Source of the DNA: Faecimorpha stercoravium
GTDB taxonomy: Bacteria; Bacillota; Clostridia; Lachnospirales; Bianqueaceae
Reading direction: 5' to 3'
Length of the DNA stretch: 64,000 nt
Assembly (NCBI GenBank): GCA_018712555.1
Contig: DVGT01000074.1
Span: 62,001 to 126,000, forward strand
Shown: in pieces, positions 1-8,335 of the stretch
Numbering within the stretch: position 1 is the first letter of the stretch
How the letters are laid out: every line of letters starts with the position of its first letter
Notes under the pieces: generated by a model
Databases searched by the model: none
Told to the model about the DNA's origin: nothing
Seen by the model: the letters and a program-made list of their open reading frames with translations, nothing else
Translations under genes and position numbers: made by a program

Positions 1-172
1 AATCTGCCGCGCCCAATGAAGCCAGAGCTTCCACTCCGACGCCCTGACCGACAACCATAGTATCTACCATCGTATACATTTGCTGAAACACGTTGCCCAG
101 CATCAGGGGCAGCGCAAAAGAGGCGATCAATTTTGCAGGACTACCTATCGTCATATCTTTTGTATTTGCCAT
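1..172 (-). CDS. MATE-family efflux transporter, N-terminal part only
   Basis: Only the first 57 codons lie in the window; the gene runs off the left edge. The N-terminus contains the stretch SFALPLMLGNVFQQMYTMVD followed by a TMVVGQ-like segment, which is the typical first helix region of MATE/NorM/MepA cation-drug antiporters of the inner membrane. A GGAGGG ribosome-binding site lies about 8 nt before the ATG at 172. Substrate cannot be told from this fragment. Family is confident, specificity unknown. Confidence 0.85.
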   Translation of the reverse strand, partial: MANTKDMTIGSPAKLIASFALPLMLGNVFQQMYTMVDTMVVGQGVGVEALASLGAAD

Positions 173-202
173 CGCAATCACCCTCCTATCGTTTTTAAGG
201 TC

Positions 203-233
203 AAAAAAAGAACAGATGAAAAACCATCTGCTC
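203..233 (-). terminator. Intrinsic terminator behind tRNA-Thr
   Basis: On the minus strand a stem (GAGCAGATG pairing with CATCTGTTC, one G-U pair) with a short T-rich loop is followed by seven T residues. It lies just after the tRNA 3' end, so it probably ends the tRNA transcript before the MATE gene. Confidence 0.8.
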
Positions 234-235
234 TA

Positions 236-308
236 AGCTACTGACCGGATTCGAACCGGTGACCTACGCATTACGAGTGCGTCGCTCTACCTGCTGAGCC
301 ACAGTAGC
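236..308 (-). tRNA. tRNA-Thr (anticodon CGU)
   Basis: Read on the minus strand this is a 73-nt cloverleaf. The acceptor stem is GCTACTG/CAGTAGC, the D-arm is GCTC/GAGC, the anticodon arm is ACGCA-CTCGTAA-TGCGT with anticodon CGT, and the T-arm is ACCGG-TTCGAAT-CCGGT. The discriminator base is T and the 3' CCA is not encoded. It is a solitary tRNA gene between two divergently read protein genes and is followed by its own terminator. Confidence 0.97.
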
Positions 309-399
309 ATCCTGATCTCGAACAAAACAGTCGCTGTCCGAACGAATAATATCATATAATATTTTCTTCGGATTGTCAAGCACTTTTTTAGGAGATTTC

Positions 400-429
400 T
401 TGATTTTTATATTCGAGATGTGCTATAAT
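400..429 (+). promoter_or_regulatory. SigA-type promoter for the uxaC operon
   Basis: TTGATT at 400-405 and TATAAT at 424-429 are separated by 18 nt. A TG dinucleotide at 421-422 gives an extended -10 element. It lies 37 nt before the uxaC start codon and no other gene start is near. Confidence 0.75.
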
Positions 430-465
430 ATAGAAAATCCTATGGAAAGGAAAGGTAATTAGATT

Positions 466-1866
466 ATGCAGAAGTTTATGGATGAAGATTTTCTATTGAA
501 GACCGATACCGCAAAGCATCTGTTCCACACCTATGCGGAGAAGCTTCCTATTTATGACTACCATTGTCATATCAGCCCCAAGGAGATCTGGGAGAATAAG
601 AGTTATGAAAACATCACGCAGGTCTGGCTGTATGGAGATCATTATAAGTGGCGTATCATGCGAGCCGTCGGCATTGATGAGAAATACATCACGGGAGATA
701 GTACCGATTATGAGAAGTTTGAGGCATATGCTAAAGCGTTGTCTCTTTCTATTGGAAATCCCTTGTATCATTGGTCCCACCTGGAACTGCGTCGTTATTT
801 CGGCGTTGATGAAATCTTGAGTGAGAAGACAGCTCCCATCATCTGGGAGAAGGCAAATGCAGCCCTGAAGAATCTGCCTTGCCGTAAGCTGATCGAAATG
901 TCCAACGTAGCACTGATCGCGACAACAGATGATCCGATTGATTCTCTGGAATATCATAAGCTGATTCGTGAAGAAGGCGCTATGAAGACTAAGGTGGTTC
1001 CTGCTTTCCGTCCGGACAAGGCTGTCGATCCTGCCAGAGCAGACTTTGCAGAGTATATGGGCAAGCTGGGCGAGGTTTGCGGCATCACGATTCAGACCAT
1101 CGCCGATCTGAAGAATGCGCTGGAGCAGCGGATTCAGTTCTTCCATGAGAATGGCAGCCGTGTTTCCGATCATGCGCTGGATTATGTTCCCTTTGTTCCG
1201 GCTACGGAAACAGAGGTCAATGTGGTTTTAGCGAAGGCATTGCTTTCTCAGCCCATCACACCGCTTGAACGCGATCAGTTCCGTACTTATATCATCAAGT
1301 TCCTGGCAGCTGAGTATAATAAGAGAGATTGGGTCATGCAGTGGCATCTGGCATCCATTCGTGACAACAATAAGCGTCTGTACAATTCTCTGGGCGTAGA
1401 TGTGGGAAATGACGCGATTCTGGATGTACATCTGGCCAAGGGACTGGCAGGTCTTTTAAATGCTTGCGCCGAGGATGATCAGTTGCCAAAGACCATTCTG
1501 TACAGCCTGAATCCGAATGACAATTATACGCTGATGACTGTGGGTGGCTGCTTCCAGGGCGGCGGCATCCCGGGTAAGATTCAGCTGGGTTCCGCATGGT
1601 GGTTCAATGATCATATTGATGGCATGACTGCCCAGATGCGTGCGGTGGCGAATGTAGGTGTTCTGGGTAAGTTCATTGGAATGCTGACCGATTCCCGCAG
1701 TTTCCTTTCCTATTTCCGTCATGAATATTTCCGCCGTATCGCTTGTAATCTGATCGGCGAATGGGTTGAGAACGGAGAATATCCGAATGACGAAGAGATG
1801 CTGAAGACCATCGTAGAAGGCATTTGCTATTATAATGCGGTAGAGTATTTTGGCATTGAATTGTAA
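466..1866 (+). CDS. uxaC: Uronate (glucuronate/galacturonate) isomerase
   Basis: UxaC converts D-glucuronate to D-fructuronate and D-galacturonate to D-tagaturonate, the first cytoplasmic step of uronate catabolism. The 466-residue length is typical. The N-terminal YDYHCH motif (H33, H35) is the metal-binding pair of this amidohydrolase-superfamily enzyme, and the conserved DVHLAKGL and PNDNYTL segments are present. An AGGAAAGG site precedes the ATG. It is first in an operon with a pseudouridine synthase (1-nt overlap) and a PepD-like peptidase, which is unusual company. A candidate partner dehydrogenase of the UxuB/MtlD family lies far away at 58317-59906. Highly confident. Confidence 0.95.
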   Translation: MQKFMDEDFLLKTDTAKHLFHTYAEKLPIYDYHCHISPKEIWENKSYENITQVWLYGDHYKWRIMRAVGIDEKYITGDSTDYEKFEAYAKALSLSIGNPLYHWSHLELRRYFGVDEILSEKTAPIIWEKANAALKNLPCRKLIEMSNVALIATTDDPIDSLEYHKLIREEGAMKTKVVPAFRPDKAVDPARADFAEYMGKLGEVCGITIQTIADLKNALEQRIQFFHENGSRVSDHALDYVPFVPATETEVNVVLAKALLSQPITPLERDQFRTYIIKFLAAEYNKRDWVMQWHLASIRDNNKRLYNSLGVDVGNDAILDVHLAKGLAGLLNACAEDDQLPKTILYSLNPNDNYTLMTVGGCFQGGGIPGKIQLGSAWWFNDHIDGMTAQMRAVANVGVLGKFIGMLTDSRSFLSYFRHEYFRRIACNLIGEWVENGEYPNDEEMLKTIVEGICYYNAVEYFGIEL

Positions 1867-2927
1867 TGCTGACTTGGAGCGTTTCTAAACAGGAAGAAGG
1901 GCGTCGCTTGGATCGCTTTTTAATGAAGTTGTTTCCGAAGGCGCCTTTGAGCCTGATCTATAAAGCCCTCCGTACTAAAACAGTCAAGCTGAACGGAAAA
2001 AAGGGGAGTCCTGCAGATCGACTGCAGGAGGGAGATGTGATTCAGATCTTTTTTTCTGATGTACGAGCGGCAGAATTGGGATATCCGGGTACCGAGTCCT
2101 CTAAGGAGGTGCTGATTGGCCCGGATTTTCCCGTTATTCCTATTATATATGAAGATCAGAGAATTCTGATATTCAATAAGCCTGCGGGCGTTCTTTCTCA
2201 GAAGGATACCGCGCAGAGCATTTCACTTTCGGAATATCTCTTACAGTATCTTTCGCGAAAGGAAGAGTATGATCCGCGCCAGAGCATGGGATTTCGTCCT
2301 GGCATATGTAATCGGCTGGATCGAAATACATCAGGTATAGTCGTAGCCGCCAAAACACTCAGTGCGGCCCAGGCGGTTAATGCAGCCATTCGTACTCATC
2401 AGGTGGAAAAAGTCTATCTGGCCATCTGCCAGGGAGATTGTTTCTGGACAGAGGAACGTCTGCTTGTCCATCGTTGGCTTAAAGATCCCGCTCAAAATCG
2501 CGTTCAATTAGAAAAATACATCGAAAATACTGAATATAGAGAGAAGGAAAAGCATACTGGAAGCGATACCATTGCGTGTCGAGCGCAAGCATTGGCTACA
2601 AATCCTCAAAAACATCTGACTCTCTTTCGTTTGCAGCTTATCACTGGGAAAAGCCATCAACTGCGAGCACAGCTTGCGTTTGAGGGATTTCCAATCCTGG
2701 GGGATCATAAATATGGTGGGGAGATGTCTGCTGCGACATCATTTCACATAAAGCACCAATTACTGCACGCATATCAGTTTCGTCTTTGTCATGTATCCGA
2801 TTCTTTGTTAGATTTGACAGGGCGTACATTTACAGCCACACCGTCGGATGAGTTTCAGCGAATACTGAAAAATACGTTTCCGAATTGGTTTTTTATTCTA
2901 AGTGATTCAGGTGAGAATAATGTTTGA
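1866..2927 (+). CDS. RluA-family rRNA/tRNA pseudouridine synthase with S4 domain
   Basis: The enzyme isomerises uridine to pseudouridine in structured RNA. An N-terminal S4 RNA-binding domain occupies about residues 10-65, and the RluA catalytic domain follows. The signature NRLDRNTSG (residues 149-157) holds the catalytic aspartate D152; clostridial RluC/RluD relatives share this Asn-for-His variant of HRLDRDTSG. GKSHQLRAQLA near residue 262 is the second family motif. The ATG overlaps the uxaC stop codon (TAATG), so translation is probably coupled. Which RNA site is modified cannot be told. Family call confident, RluC versus RluD not resolved. Confidence 0.9.
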   Translation: MLTWSVSKQEEGRRLDRFLMKLFPKAPLSLIYKALRTKTVKLNGKKGSPADRLQEGDVIQIFFSDVRAAELGYPGTESSKEVLIGPDFPVIPIIYEDQRILIFNKPAGVLSQKDTAQSISLSEYLLQYLSRKEEYDPRQSMGFRPGICNRLDRNTSGIVVAAKTLSAAQAVNAAIRTHQVEKVYLAICQGDCFWTEERLLVHRWLKDPAQNRVQLEKYIENTEYREKEKHTGSDTIACRAQALATNPQKHLTLFRLQLITGKSHQLRAQLAFEGFPILGDHKYGGEMSAATSFHIKHQLLHAYQFRLCHVSDSLLDLTGRTFTATPSDEFQRILKNTFPNWFFILSDSGENNV

Positions 2928-4392
2928 AGGTTGGAAGTATCAGAAGATTTTTGATCATTTTCAAAAGATATGTGAGATTCCCCATGGTTCATATCATGAG
3001 GAAGCGCTAAGTGAGTACGTGTATCAATTTGCGCTCTCGCAGGGATATACCGCAATGCGAGATACGTGCCATAATGTGCTGGTCCGTATTCCTGCTTCAG
3101 AAGGTCGTGAACAGGAGCCTTCCTACCTGTTTCAAGGACATCTGGATATGGTCTGTGAAAAAGAAGCCGATATTTCTCATGATTTTTTGAAAGATCCCAT
3201 TAAGATTCATTCTGAAGAAGATTGGCTGATGGCCGAGGGGACTACTTTAGGAGGCGATGATGGCATTGCTGTCGCCTACATGTTAGCTCTGATGGAAGAG
3301 GCGTCACAGATTTCCCATCCCTCCTTAGAACTTCTTATGACGAGCGCAGAAGAAGTGGGTATGGATGGCGCTAAGGCTTTGGATCCCCTTTGGATACAGG
3401 CGCGCCGGATGATCAATCTGGATTCCGAAAAAGAAGGGGAATTCATTGTCGGCGGTGCTGGCGGAATGCGCGTAGAAGTCCATCATCCTCTGCAGCGCAC
3501 GAGCGTGCCGGAGGGATATCTGCCGGTCGAGGTTAAAGTCTCCGGATTGCGGGGAGGACATTCTGGCGAAGATATTCATAAACAGCGAGGAAATGCCAAT
3601 GTTATTCTAGGAAAGTATTTATTTGGATGGTATAATCACTGTCCTGATACTTTAATGGTCTCGTTGAATGGCGGTTCGAAGGATAATGCAATCCCTAGAG
3701 AGGCGACTGCACGAATCTGGATTCCCGAATCTCTCTATGAACATGCTCAGAGAGGCTGCTGGTGGTTTGGAGAAGATCTTGCTAAAGAGTACGCAGAGAG
3801 TGATCCCGGTGCATTGATAACAATGCGGATCGCAGACCCTTCTGTAGAGTCTGGTTGGCAATGTCTTCCTATGAATTCGGACGTAACCGGTGAAGTTGTC
3901 AACTTCCTGCATCTGTGCCCCAATGGCGTTCGTTCTATGAGCAAAGACTTTGGCGGCATTGTGGAAAGTTCTCAAAATATAGCTGTTCTATGTACAGAAG
4001 AAGATGATTGGTATTGCCGCATTTCTATGCGCAGTAATCGCAGTGAATTGTTGTCTAACATGTTAAATCGGATTCGGATTATGGCGGAAATGAGTGGTAT
4101 GAATTGTATCAAAGGCAGTGAGTATCCCGCTTGGGATTATAAAAAAGAATCTCCTCTACGTGATCAGCTGTATCATGTCTTCCAGCAAATGTATGGGACC
4201 GATCCGGAAATTCGTATTCTACATGCTGGATTAGAATGCGGCATACTTGCTTCCAAGATTCCTAACATGGATATAGTTTCTATGGGACCCAATATGGAAA
4301 ATGTCCATTCTCCACGGGAGCGTCTATCTATTTCTTCAGTGCAGCGAGTATGGGAATTTCTCGTACACTTTTTGGAAGAAAGAAAAGAATAA
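2920..4392 (+). CDS. pepD: Aminoacyl-histidine dipeptidase, PepD-like (M20)
   Basis: This is a cytosolic zinc dipeptidase of the M20 family acting on Xaa-His and other dipeptides. Metal ligands and catalytic residues are visible: GHLDMV (H74, D76), GGDDGIAVA, the SAEEVGMDGA glutamate pair, and IVSMGPNMENVHSPRE near the C-terminus with the last histidine ligand. The ATG at 2920 is preferred over an in-frame GTG at 2902 because AGGTGAG lies directly upstream of it. It overlaps the preceding synthase gene by 8 nt, so it is the last gene of the uxaC operon. About 490 residues is normal for PepD. Substrate range is inferred from family. Confidence 0.9.
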   Translation: MFEGWKYQKIFDHFQKICEIPHGSYHEEALSEYVYQFALSQGYTAMRDTCHNVLVRIPASEGREQEPSYLFQGHLDMVCEKEADISHDFLKDPIKIHSEEDWLMAEGTTLGGDDGIAVAYMLALMEEASQISHPSLELLMTSAEEVGMDGAKALDPLWIQARRMINLDSEKEGEFIVGGAGGMRVEVHHPLQRTSVPEGYLPVEVKVSGLRGGHSGEDIHKQRGNANVILGKYLFGWYNHCPDTLMVSLNGGSKDNAIPREATARIWIPESLYEHAQRGCWWFGEDLAKEYAESDPGALITMRIADPSVESGWQCLPMNSDVTGEVVNFLHLCPNGVRSMSKDFGGIVESSQNIAVLCTEEDDWYCRISMRSNRSELLSNMLNRIRIMAEMSGMNCIKGSEYPAWDYKKESPLRDQLYHVFQQMYGTDPEIRILHAGLECGILASKIPNMDIVSMGPNMENVHSPRERLSISSVQRVWEFLVHFLEERKE

Positions 4393-4394
4393 AC

Positions 4395-4433
4395 AAAACG
4401 CGCGTTGTAAGCGATATTTACAACGCGCGTTTT
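4395..4433. terminator. Bidirectional intrinsic terminator between pepD and the P-loop gene
   Basis: A perfect 16-bp inverted repeat (4395-4410 with 4418-4433) encloses a 7-nt loop. The ends of the stem are A-rich on one side and T-rich on the other, so it can terminate both converging transcripts. Confidence 0.9.
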
Positions 4434-4447
4434 ACGTTTTTCGATTC

Positions 4448-4861
4448 TTATTGTACTAAAAACTTCTGTACAGATTCCGGAAGATCCTTCGGATCGCAAC
4501 ACATACTAATCATAAAATTCACGTTCATCTTTGAAGATACCAGTTCTACCTTATGTATGAGCTCCTGAACATTCCCTATATGAGTGTTGGCGTTTTTCAG
4601 CAAACCATCAATATAAATCGTACAAATGTCATAGTCTTGAGATAAAATGCCACAAACAAAGCCAAAAAACTCATCTGGGGATTCCAACGGATAATCATCC
4701 GGCTTGATCAGACGAATCTTATGGCTTAATTGTAAAATATGGCTATTATCTGCATCCACGTACACGAGATGACCATGCGTCGTCTTAGACTCCGCATTTG
4801 CAAGATCAATCAAACTTTTAGTTTTTCCTGCGCCCTGAAGGCCTGCAATAATCTGTATCAT
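4448..4861 (-). CDS. Small P-loop NTP-binding protein of unknown role
   Basis: A 137-residue protein starts almost at once with a Walker A loop, GLQGAGKT (residues 7-14). Hydrophobic strands follow, including LVYVDAD and TIYIDGLL, the second fitting a Walker B position, so this is essentially a minimal P-loop core. Proteins like this are sometimes labelled 'twitching motility protein PilT' in clostridial genomes, but no PilT partner, pilus gene or second domain is present here. RBS TAGGAGG precedes the ATG. It may share a transcript with the DUF378 gene upstream on the same strand, 212 nt away. Function unknown; NTP binding is likely. Confidence 0.75.
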   Translation of the reverse strand: MIQIIAGLQGAGKTKSLIDLANAESKTTHGHLVYVDADNSHILQLSHKIRLIKPDDYPLESPDEFFGFVCGILSQDYDICTIYIDGLLKNANTHIGNVQELIHKVELVSSKMNVNFMISMCCDPKDLPESVQKFLVQ

Positions 4862-5005
4862 GGGAAATTCCTCCTATCAGATAATCTGAATACCGCATAA
4901 CGGGTACCGCTATGTCTGTATTATTCGACATGTCCGAAGAGTTTCCTTTTTTCCAGAATAAATTTTCCGCTTTTTTTCTACGCTGACTTCTGCCTGCATT
5001 GATAC

Positions 5006-5043
5006 GGCCGAGAGCAGAACTATATTTAAATTGCTCCCGGCCG
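5006..5043. repeat. Long-arm hairpin in the DUF378 to P-loop intergenic gap
   Basis: CGGCCGAGAGCA and its near-complement TGCTCCCGGCCG enclose a 14-15 nt AT-rich loop. No T-tract follows on either strand, so it does not look like a simple terminator. It may be an RNA processing or stability element between two minus-strand genes. Apart from this the 212-nt gap shows nothing recognisable. Confidence 0.5.
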
Positions 5044-5073
5044 CGCATTAGGGTAGAATCTCCAATAACTCTT

Positions 5074-5286
5074 TTAGGAATCCCCATCTGAAAAATTGCG
5101 TAGGCGGGCAAACATCGTTAAACAATATAACCCCGCCAATCCTACCAGCGCATAGATGACTCTGGTAAACCAACTAAAACCAAATAAGGCTTCTACTAGA
5201 TTCCAATTAAAGAATCCAATCAGGCCCCAATTTACGGCTCCAATTATCACCAGCAGCAGGCATAGAATATCCAATGCCTTTGACAT
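5074..5286 (-). CDS. DUF378 family small membrane protein
   Basis: A 70-residue protein with two hydrophobic helices (about residues 4-24 and 38-60) and the family hallmark GAVNWGLIGFFNWNLVEALFG in the connecting region. DUF378 proteins are small inner-membrane proteins common in Firmicutes and without assigned function. The ATG at 5286 is preferred over one three codons upstream because AAGGAGG lies 9 nt before it and directly abuts the upstream one. It is transcribed away from the rnf operon. Confidence 0.85.
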   Translation of the reverse strand: MSKALDILCLLLVIIGAVNWGLIGFFNWNLVEALFGFSWFTRVIYALVGLAGLYCLTMFARLRNFSDGDS

Positions 5287-5393
5287 AGTGTACATCCTCC
5301 TTCCTGATGCTACCTTATAAATAGAAGATTAAAAACTTCTACTAAAATAGTATGGAACGCTTCAAAAAAAACATGCGATTTTTCCGAGAGTTC

Positions 5394-5422
5394 TTGAAAA
5401 AAACACATAAAGACGTTATAAT
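5394..5422 (+). promoter_or_regulatory. SigA-type promoter of the rnf operon
   Basis: TTGAAA (5394-5399) and TATAAT (5417-5422) are exactly 17 nt apart and lie 57 nt before the rnfC start codon. Confidence 0.85.
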
Positions 5423-5479
5423 AGGAGATAGTGAGATGGACAAGATGTCTATCAAGAAAGGAAAATGGGGGTAAAATTT

Positions 5480-6850
5480 ATGAAACGAACGTTTTTCAAT
5501 GCGCCCCGCACCTTCAAAGGCGGAATCCATCCGCCGGATTTCAAGAAATTCACAGAAGGTAATCCCATCCAAATGTATATGGATCCTCAGGAAGATCTTG
5601 TTTTTCCTATGGTGCAGCATATCGGCGCTCCCTGCAAGCCAGTAGTCAAAAAGGGGGATGAATGTCTGAGAGGACAAATCATCGGAGAAGCTCAGGGGTG
5701 GGTATCCAGTCCCATTCATTCCAGTGTATCGGGGAAGGTTAAAGATGTGAAACCCATGCTTCATCCCAATGGCTCCAAGGTGATGAGCGTTATTATTGAA
5801 AACGATCATACGTACCGAGAAGTAGAAGGAATGCACCAAGCTCATGATTATCATCAAATGAGCAGAGATGAGATTTTGTCCATCATTCGTGAGGCGGGAG
5901 TCGTTGGCATGGGCGGCGCTGGTTTTCCTGCTCATGTAAAACTCTCTCCGCCTGTGGATAAAAAAATCGATGCTATCATTGTAAATGGAGCAGAGTGTGA
6001 ACCTTATCTTTCTTCAGATTTTCGTCTTTTGATCGAAGAACCGACCAAAGTGGTAGAGGGGCTGAAAATCGTATTACATATGTTCCCGGAAGCTAAGGGG
6101 TATATTGCCATTGAGGATAACAAACCGACTGCGTTAGCGGTTATGCACAATTTAACACGGGAAGAACCACGGATTCAGGTCGTCGCCCTTAAGACCAAGT
6201 ATCCGCAAGGCGGTGAAAAGCAATTGATTGATGCGGTCATTGGAAGGGAAGTTCCTTCTGGAGGATTACCGGCTGATGTCGGCTGTATTGTACATAACAC
6301 AGATACGGTGGTTGCGATTTATCGAGCTCTGTTGGAAGGCCGTCCCCTTATGCGGCGTGTCATCACCATAGCCGGAGGGGCTGTTGCGCATTCGGTCACA
6401 TTCAAAGCACGAATCGGTACCAGCATACGCGAATTGATCGAGGCTGCGGGCGGACTCGTATGTCCTCCCTCTAAGATTATTTGCGGGGGACCAATGATGG
6501 GGACGGCTTTATTTTCATTGGATGTCCCCGTTACCAAGGGAACTGCAGGAATTCTTGTATTTGATCCGGTGGAAGATCATATTACCAGAGAAAGTGCCTG
6601 CATCCGATGTGGTAAATGTGTCTCGGCATGTCCAATTCATCTGATGCCCTTTATGCTGAACCAATTTGCTCTGGATATGGACTGGTCTTCTTTTGAAAAA
6701 TACCACGGAATGGATTGTATCGAATGCGGTTCTTGCGCCTACATCTGTCCAGCTAAAAGGCATCTGACGCAAACCTTCAAAGCCGGTAAACGAATGATCC
6801 AAGAGCAGAGAAGAAAAGCTGCCGCAGAAAAAGGAGGTTCCCATGGCTGA
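5480..6850 (+). CDS. rnfC: Electron transport complex subunit RnfC
   Basis: RnfC is the peripheral NADH/FMN- and Fe-S-binding subunit of the Rnf complex, which couples ferredoxin:NAD+ electron transfer to Na+ or H+ translocation. Visible are the glycine-rich nucleotide-binding segment GVVGMGGAGFPAHVK, an SLBB-like region, and two ferredoxin-type clusters, CIRCGKCVSACP and CIECGSCAYICP, near the C-terminus. The ATG at 5480 is chosen over one at 5465 because the GGGGG site sits 8 nt upstream of it. First gene of the cluster; it overlaps rnfD by 8 nt. Length about 456 residues fits the family. Confidence 0.96.
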   Translation: MKRTFFNAPRTFKGGIHPPDFKKFTEGNPIQMYMDPQEDLVFPMVQHIGAPCKPVVKKGDECLRGQIIGEAQGWVSSPIHSSVSGKVKDVKPMLHPNGSKVMSVIIENDHTYREVEGMHQAHDYHQMSRDEILSIIREAGVVGMGGAGFPAHVKLSPPVDKKIDAIIVNGAECEPYLSSDFRLLIEEPTKVVEGLKIVLHMFPEAKGYIAIEDNKPTALAVMHNLTREEPRIQVVALKTKYPQGGEKQLIDAVIGREVPSGGLPADVGCIVHNTDTVVAIYRALLEGRPLMRRVITIAGGAVAHSVTFKARIGTSIRELIEAAGGLVCPPSKIICGGPMMGTALFSLDVPVTKGTAGILVFDPVEDHITRESACIRCGKCVSACPIHLMPFMLNQFALDMDWSSFEKYHGMDCIECGSCAYICPAKRHLTQTFKAGKRMIQEQRRKAAAEKGGSHG

Positions 6851-7772
6851 CGAAAAGAAAAAAGTTCTATACCACTTATCCATATCGCCTCATATACGGG
6901 CGCGTCACAGTACCACTTCCATCATGGGAGAGGTTTTGTTAGCATTGATGCCAGCCGCGTTGTTTTCTATTTTTTATTTTGGAATCCGGGTTCTTCTAGT
7001 CATTGGCGTCTGCATGGCCAGTGCTGTTTTGGCAGAGTGGATCTGGCAGAAATGTACAAAGCAACCGGTAACGATTCAGGACTTAAGTGCCTGTGTCACC
7101 GGACTGTTGCTGGCTATGAATCTGCCTGCTTCGATTCCTCTCTGGATGGCAGCGATCGGCTCTGTCTTTGCTATTATTATTGTAAAACAGCTTTTTGGCG
7201 GTATTGGGCAGAATTTTATGAATCCGGCGTTGACGGCTCGTTGTTTTATGCTGGTCGCGTGGTCTTCCGCCATGACAAACTTTACTGTGCAGGGGGTTTC
7301 TACAGCGACTCCACTGACTCTGATACAGACGGGCGGAGAACTTCCTTCTCTTGCGGACTGTTTCCTGGGTACCATCTCCGGGAGTCTGGGCGAGACCTCC
7401 GCGTTGCTCTTGTTGCTGGGAGGACTTTATCTATGTCTGCGTGGTATTATTGACTGGACCCTGCCTGCCGTCTATATCGCGGTGGTCTTTATCTTAAGCT
7501 ACTGCTTTGGCCGCGACGGACTCTATGAGATCATGAGTGGTGGTTTGATGCTGGGTGCTTTCTTCATGGCCACAGACTATACAACCTCTCCCATGACCCG
7601 TAAGGGCCGCATCATCATGGGCATAGGATGTGGTCTAATTACGGCGCTGATTCGTTCCTTCGGTGGATATCCGGAAGGTGTTTCTTTCTCGATTCTGTTG
7701 ATGAATATCTGCGTTCCGTTGATTGATCGTGTGACTATGCCTAAGATCTACGGGGAGGTGAAGTCCAAATGA
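6843..7772 (+). CDS. rnfD: Rnf complex membrane subunit RnfD
   Basis: RnfD is an integral membrane subunit carrying a covalent FMN. The 309-residue protein is almost all transmembrane helices. The STATPL segment around residue 155 matches the region where FMN is attached through threonine in the RnfD/NqrB family; FMN attachment itself is family knowledge. GGIGQNFMNPALTARCF and AFFMATDYTTSP are conserved family segments. It overlaps rnfC by 8 nt and rnfG by 4 nt, with an AAGGAGG site in the rnfC tail, so translation is coupled. Confidence 0.95.
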   Translation: MADEKKKVLYHLSISPHIRARHSTTSIMGEVLLALMPAALFSIFYFGIRVLLVIGVCMASAVLAEWIWQKCTKQPVTIQDLSACVTGLLLAMNLPASIPLWMAAIGSVFAIIIVKQLFGGIGQNFMNPALTARCFMLVAWSSAMTNFTVQGVSTATPLTLIQTGGELPSLADCFLGTISGSLGETSALLLLLGGLYLCLRGIIDWTLPAVYIAVVFILSYCFGRDGLYEIMSGGLMLGAFFMATDYTTSPMTRKGRIIMGIGCGLITALIRSFGGYPEGVSFSILLMNICVPLIDRVTMPKIYGEVKSK

Positions 7773-8335
7773 AAGATTCTCCTCTGCGTTTAGGTATCAC
7801 TTTATTTATTATCGCGGGTATCATGGGATTGATTTTGGGAGGAGCCAATGCCCTGACAAAAGACCTGATTGCCAGTAAAATCGATGAAGTCAACCGCGCC
7901 GCTTATGGAGCAGTTCTCCCGGATGTGGATACCGCAAATCTCGAACCCCTAGAAGTTGAAAATGCTTATGCAGATCGTATCCTGGAAATCTACTGTGCAT
8001 CTGAAACCGGGTATGCGTTTCGCGTATCAACGCAAGGATATGGCGGCGCTGTGATTGTTGCTGTGGGGATCGATAATTCCGGTACCATTACAGGCATTCA
8101 AATCCTGGAACACTCAGAAACACCTGGACTGGGAGCCAATGCATCGGATCCTTCGTTTACAGATCAGTTTATCGGAAAAAACGAGACCTTAACTGTCGTG
8201 AAGGGAGAGGCGGGTGCGAATACGATTTCTGCCATTTCAGGAGCGACTATCACGTCACGCAGTGTGACAGAAAGTGTCAATACAGCGCTCACCTATTTCC
8301 AGGAAATATTAAAAGGAGGAGCGGACAATGTCTAA
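7769..8335 (+). CDS. rnfG: Rnf complex FMN-binding subunit RnfG
   Basis: RnfG has one N-terminal membrane helix (about residues 8-27) and an extracytoplasmic FMN-binding domain. The FMN attachment motif SGATITS lies near residues 159-165. ETPGLGANA is the second typical FMN_bind segment. The 188-residue length is typical. The ATG overlaps the rnfD stop (ATGA) and the gene overlaps rnfE by 8 nt. The gene order C-D-G-E-A-B is the standard clostridial/acetogen one. Confidence 0.95.
   Translation: MKDSPLRLGITLFIIAGIMGLILGGANALTKDLIASKIDEVNRAAYGAVLPDVDTANLEPLEVENAYADRILEIYCASETGYAFRVSTQGYGGAVIVAVGIDNSGTITGIQILEHSETPGLGANASDPSFTDQFIGKNETLTVVKGEAGANTISAISGATITSRSVTESVNTALTYFQEILKGGADNV

Noticed and set aside
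4818..5111. 97-codon minus-strand frame bridging the P-loop and DUF378 genes
   Set aside because: It overlaps the ends of both better supported genes, has no ribosome-binding site and a random composition.
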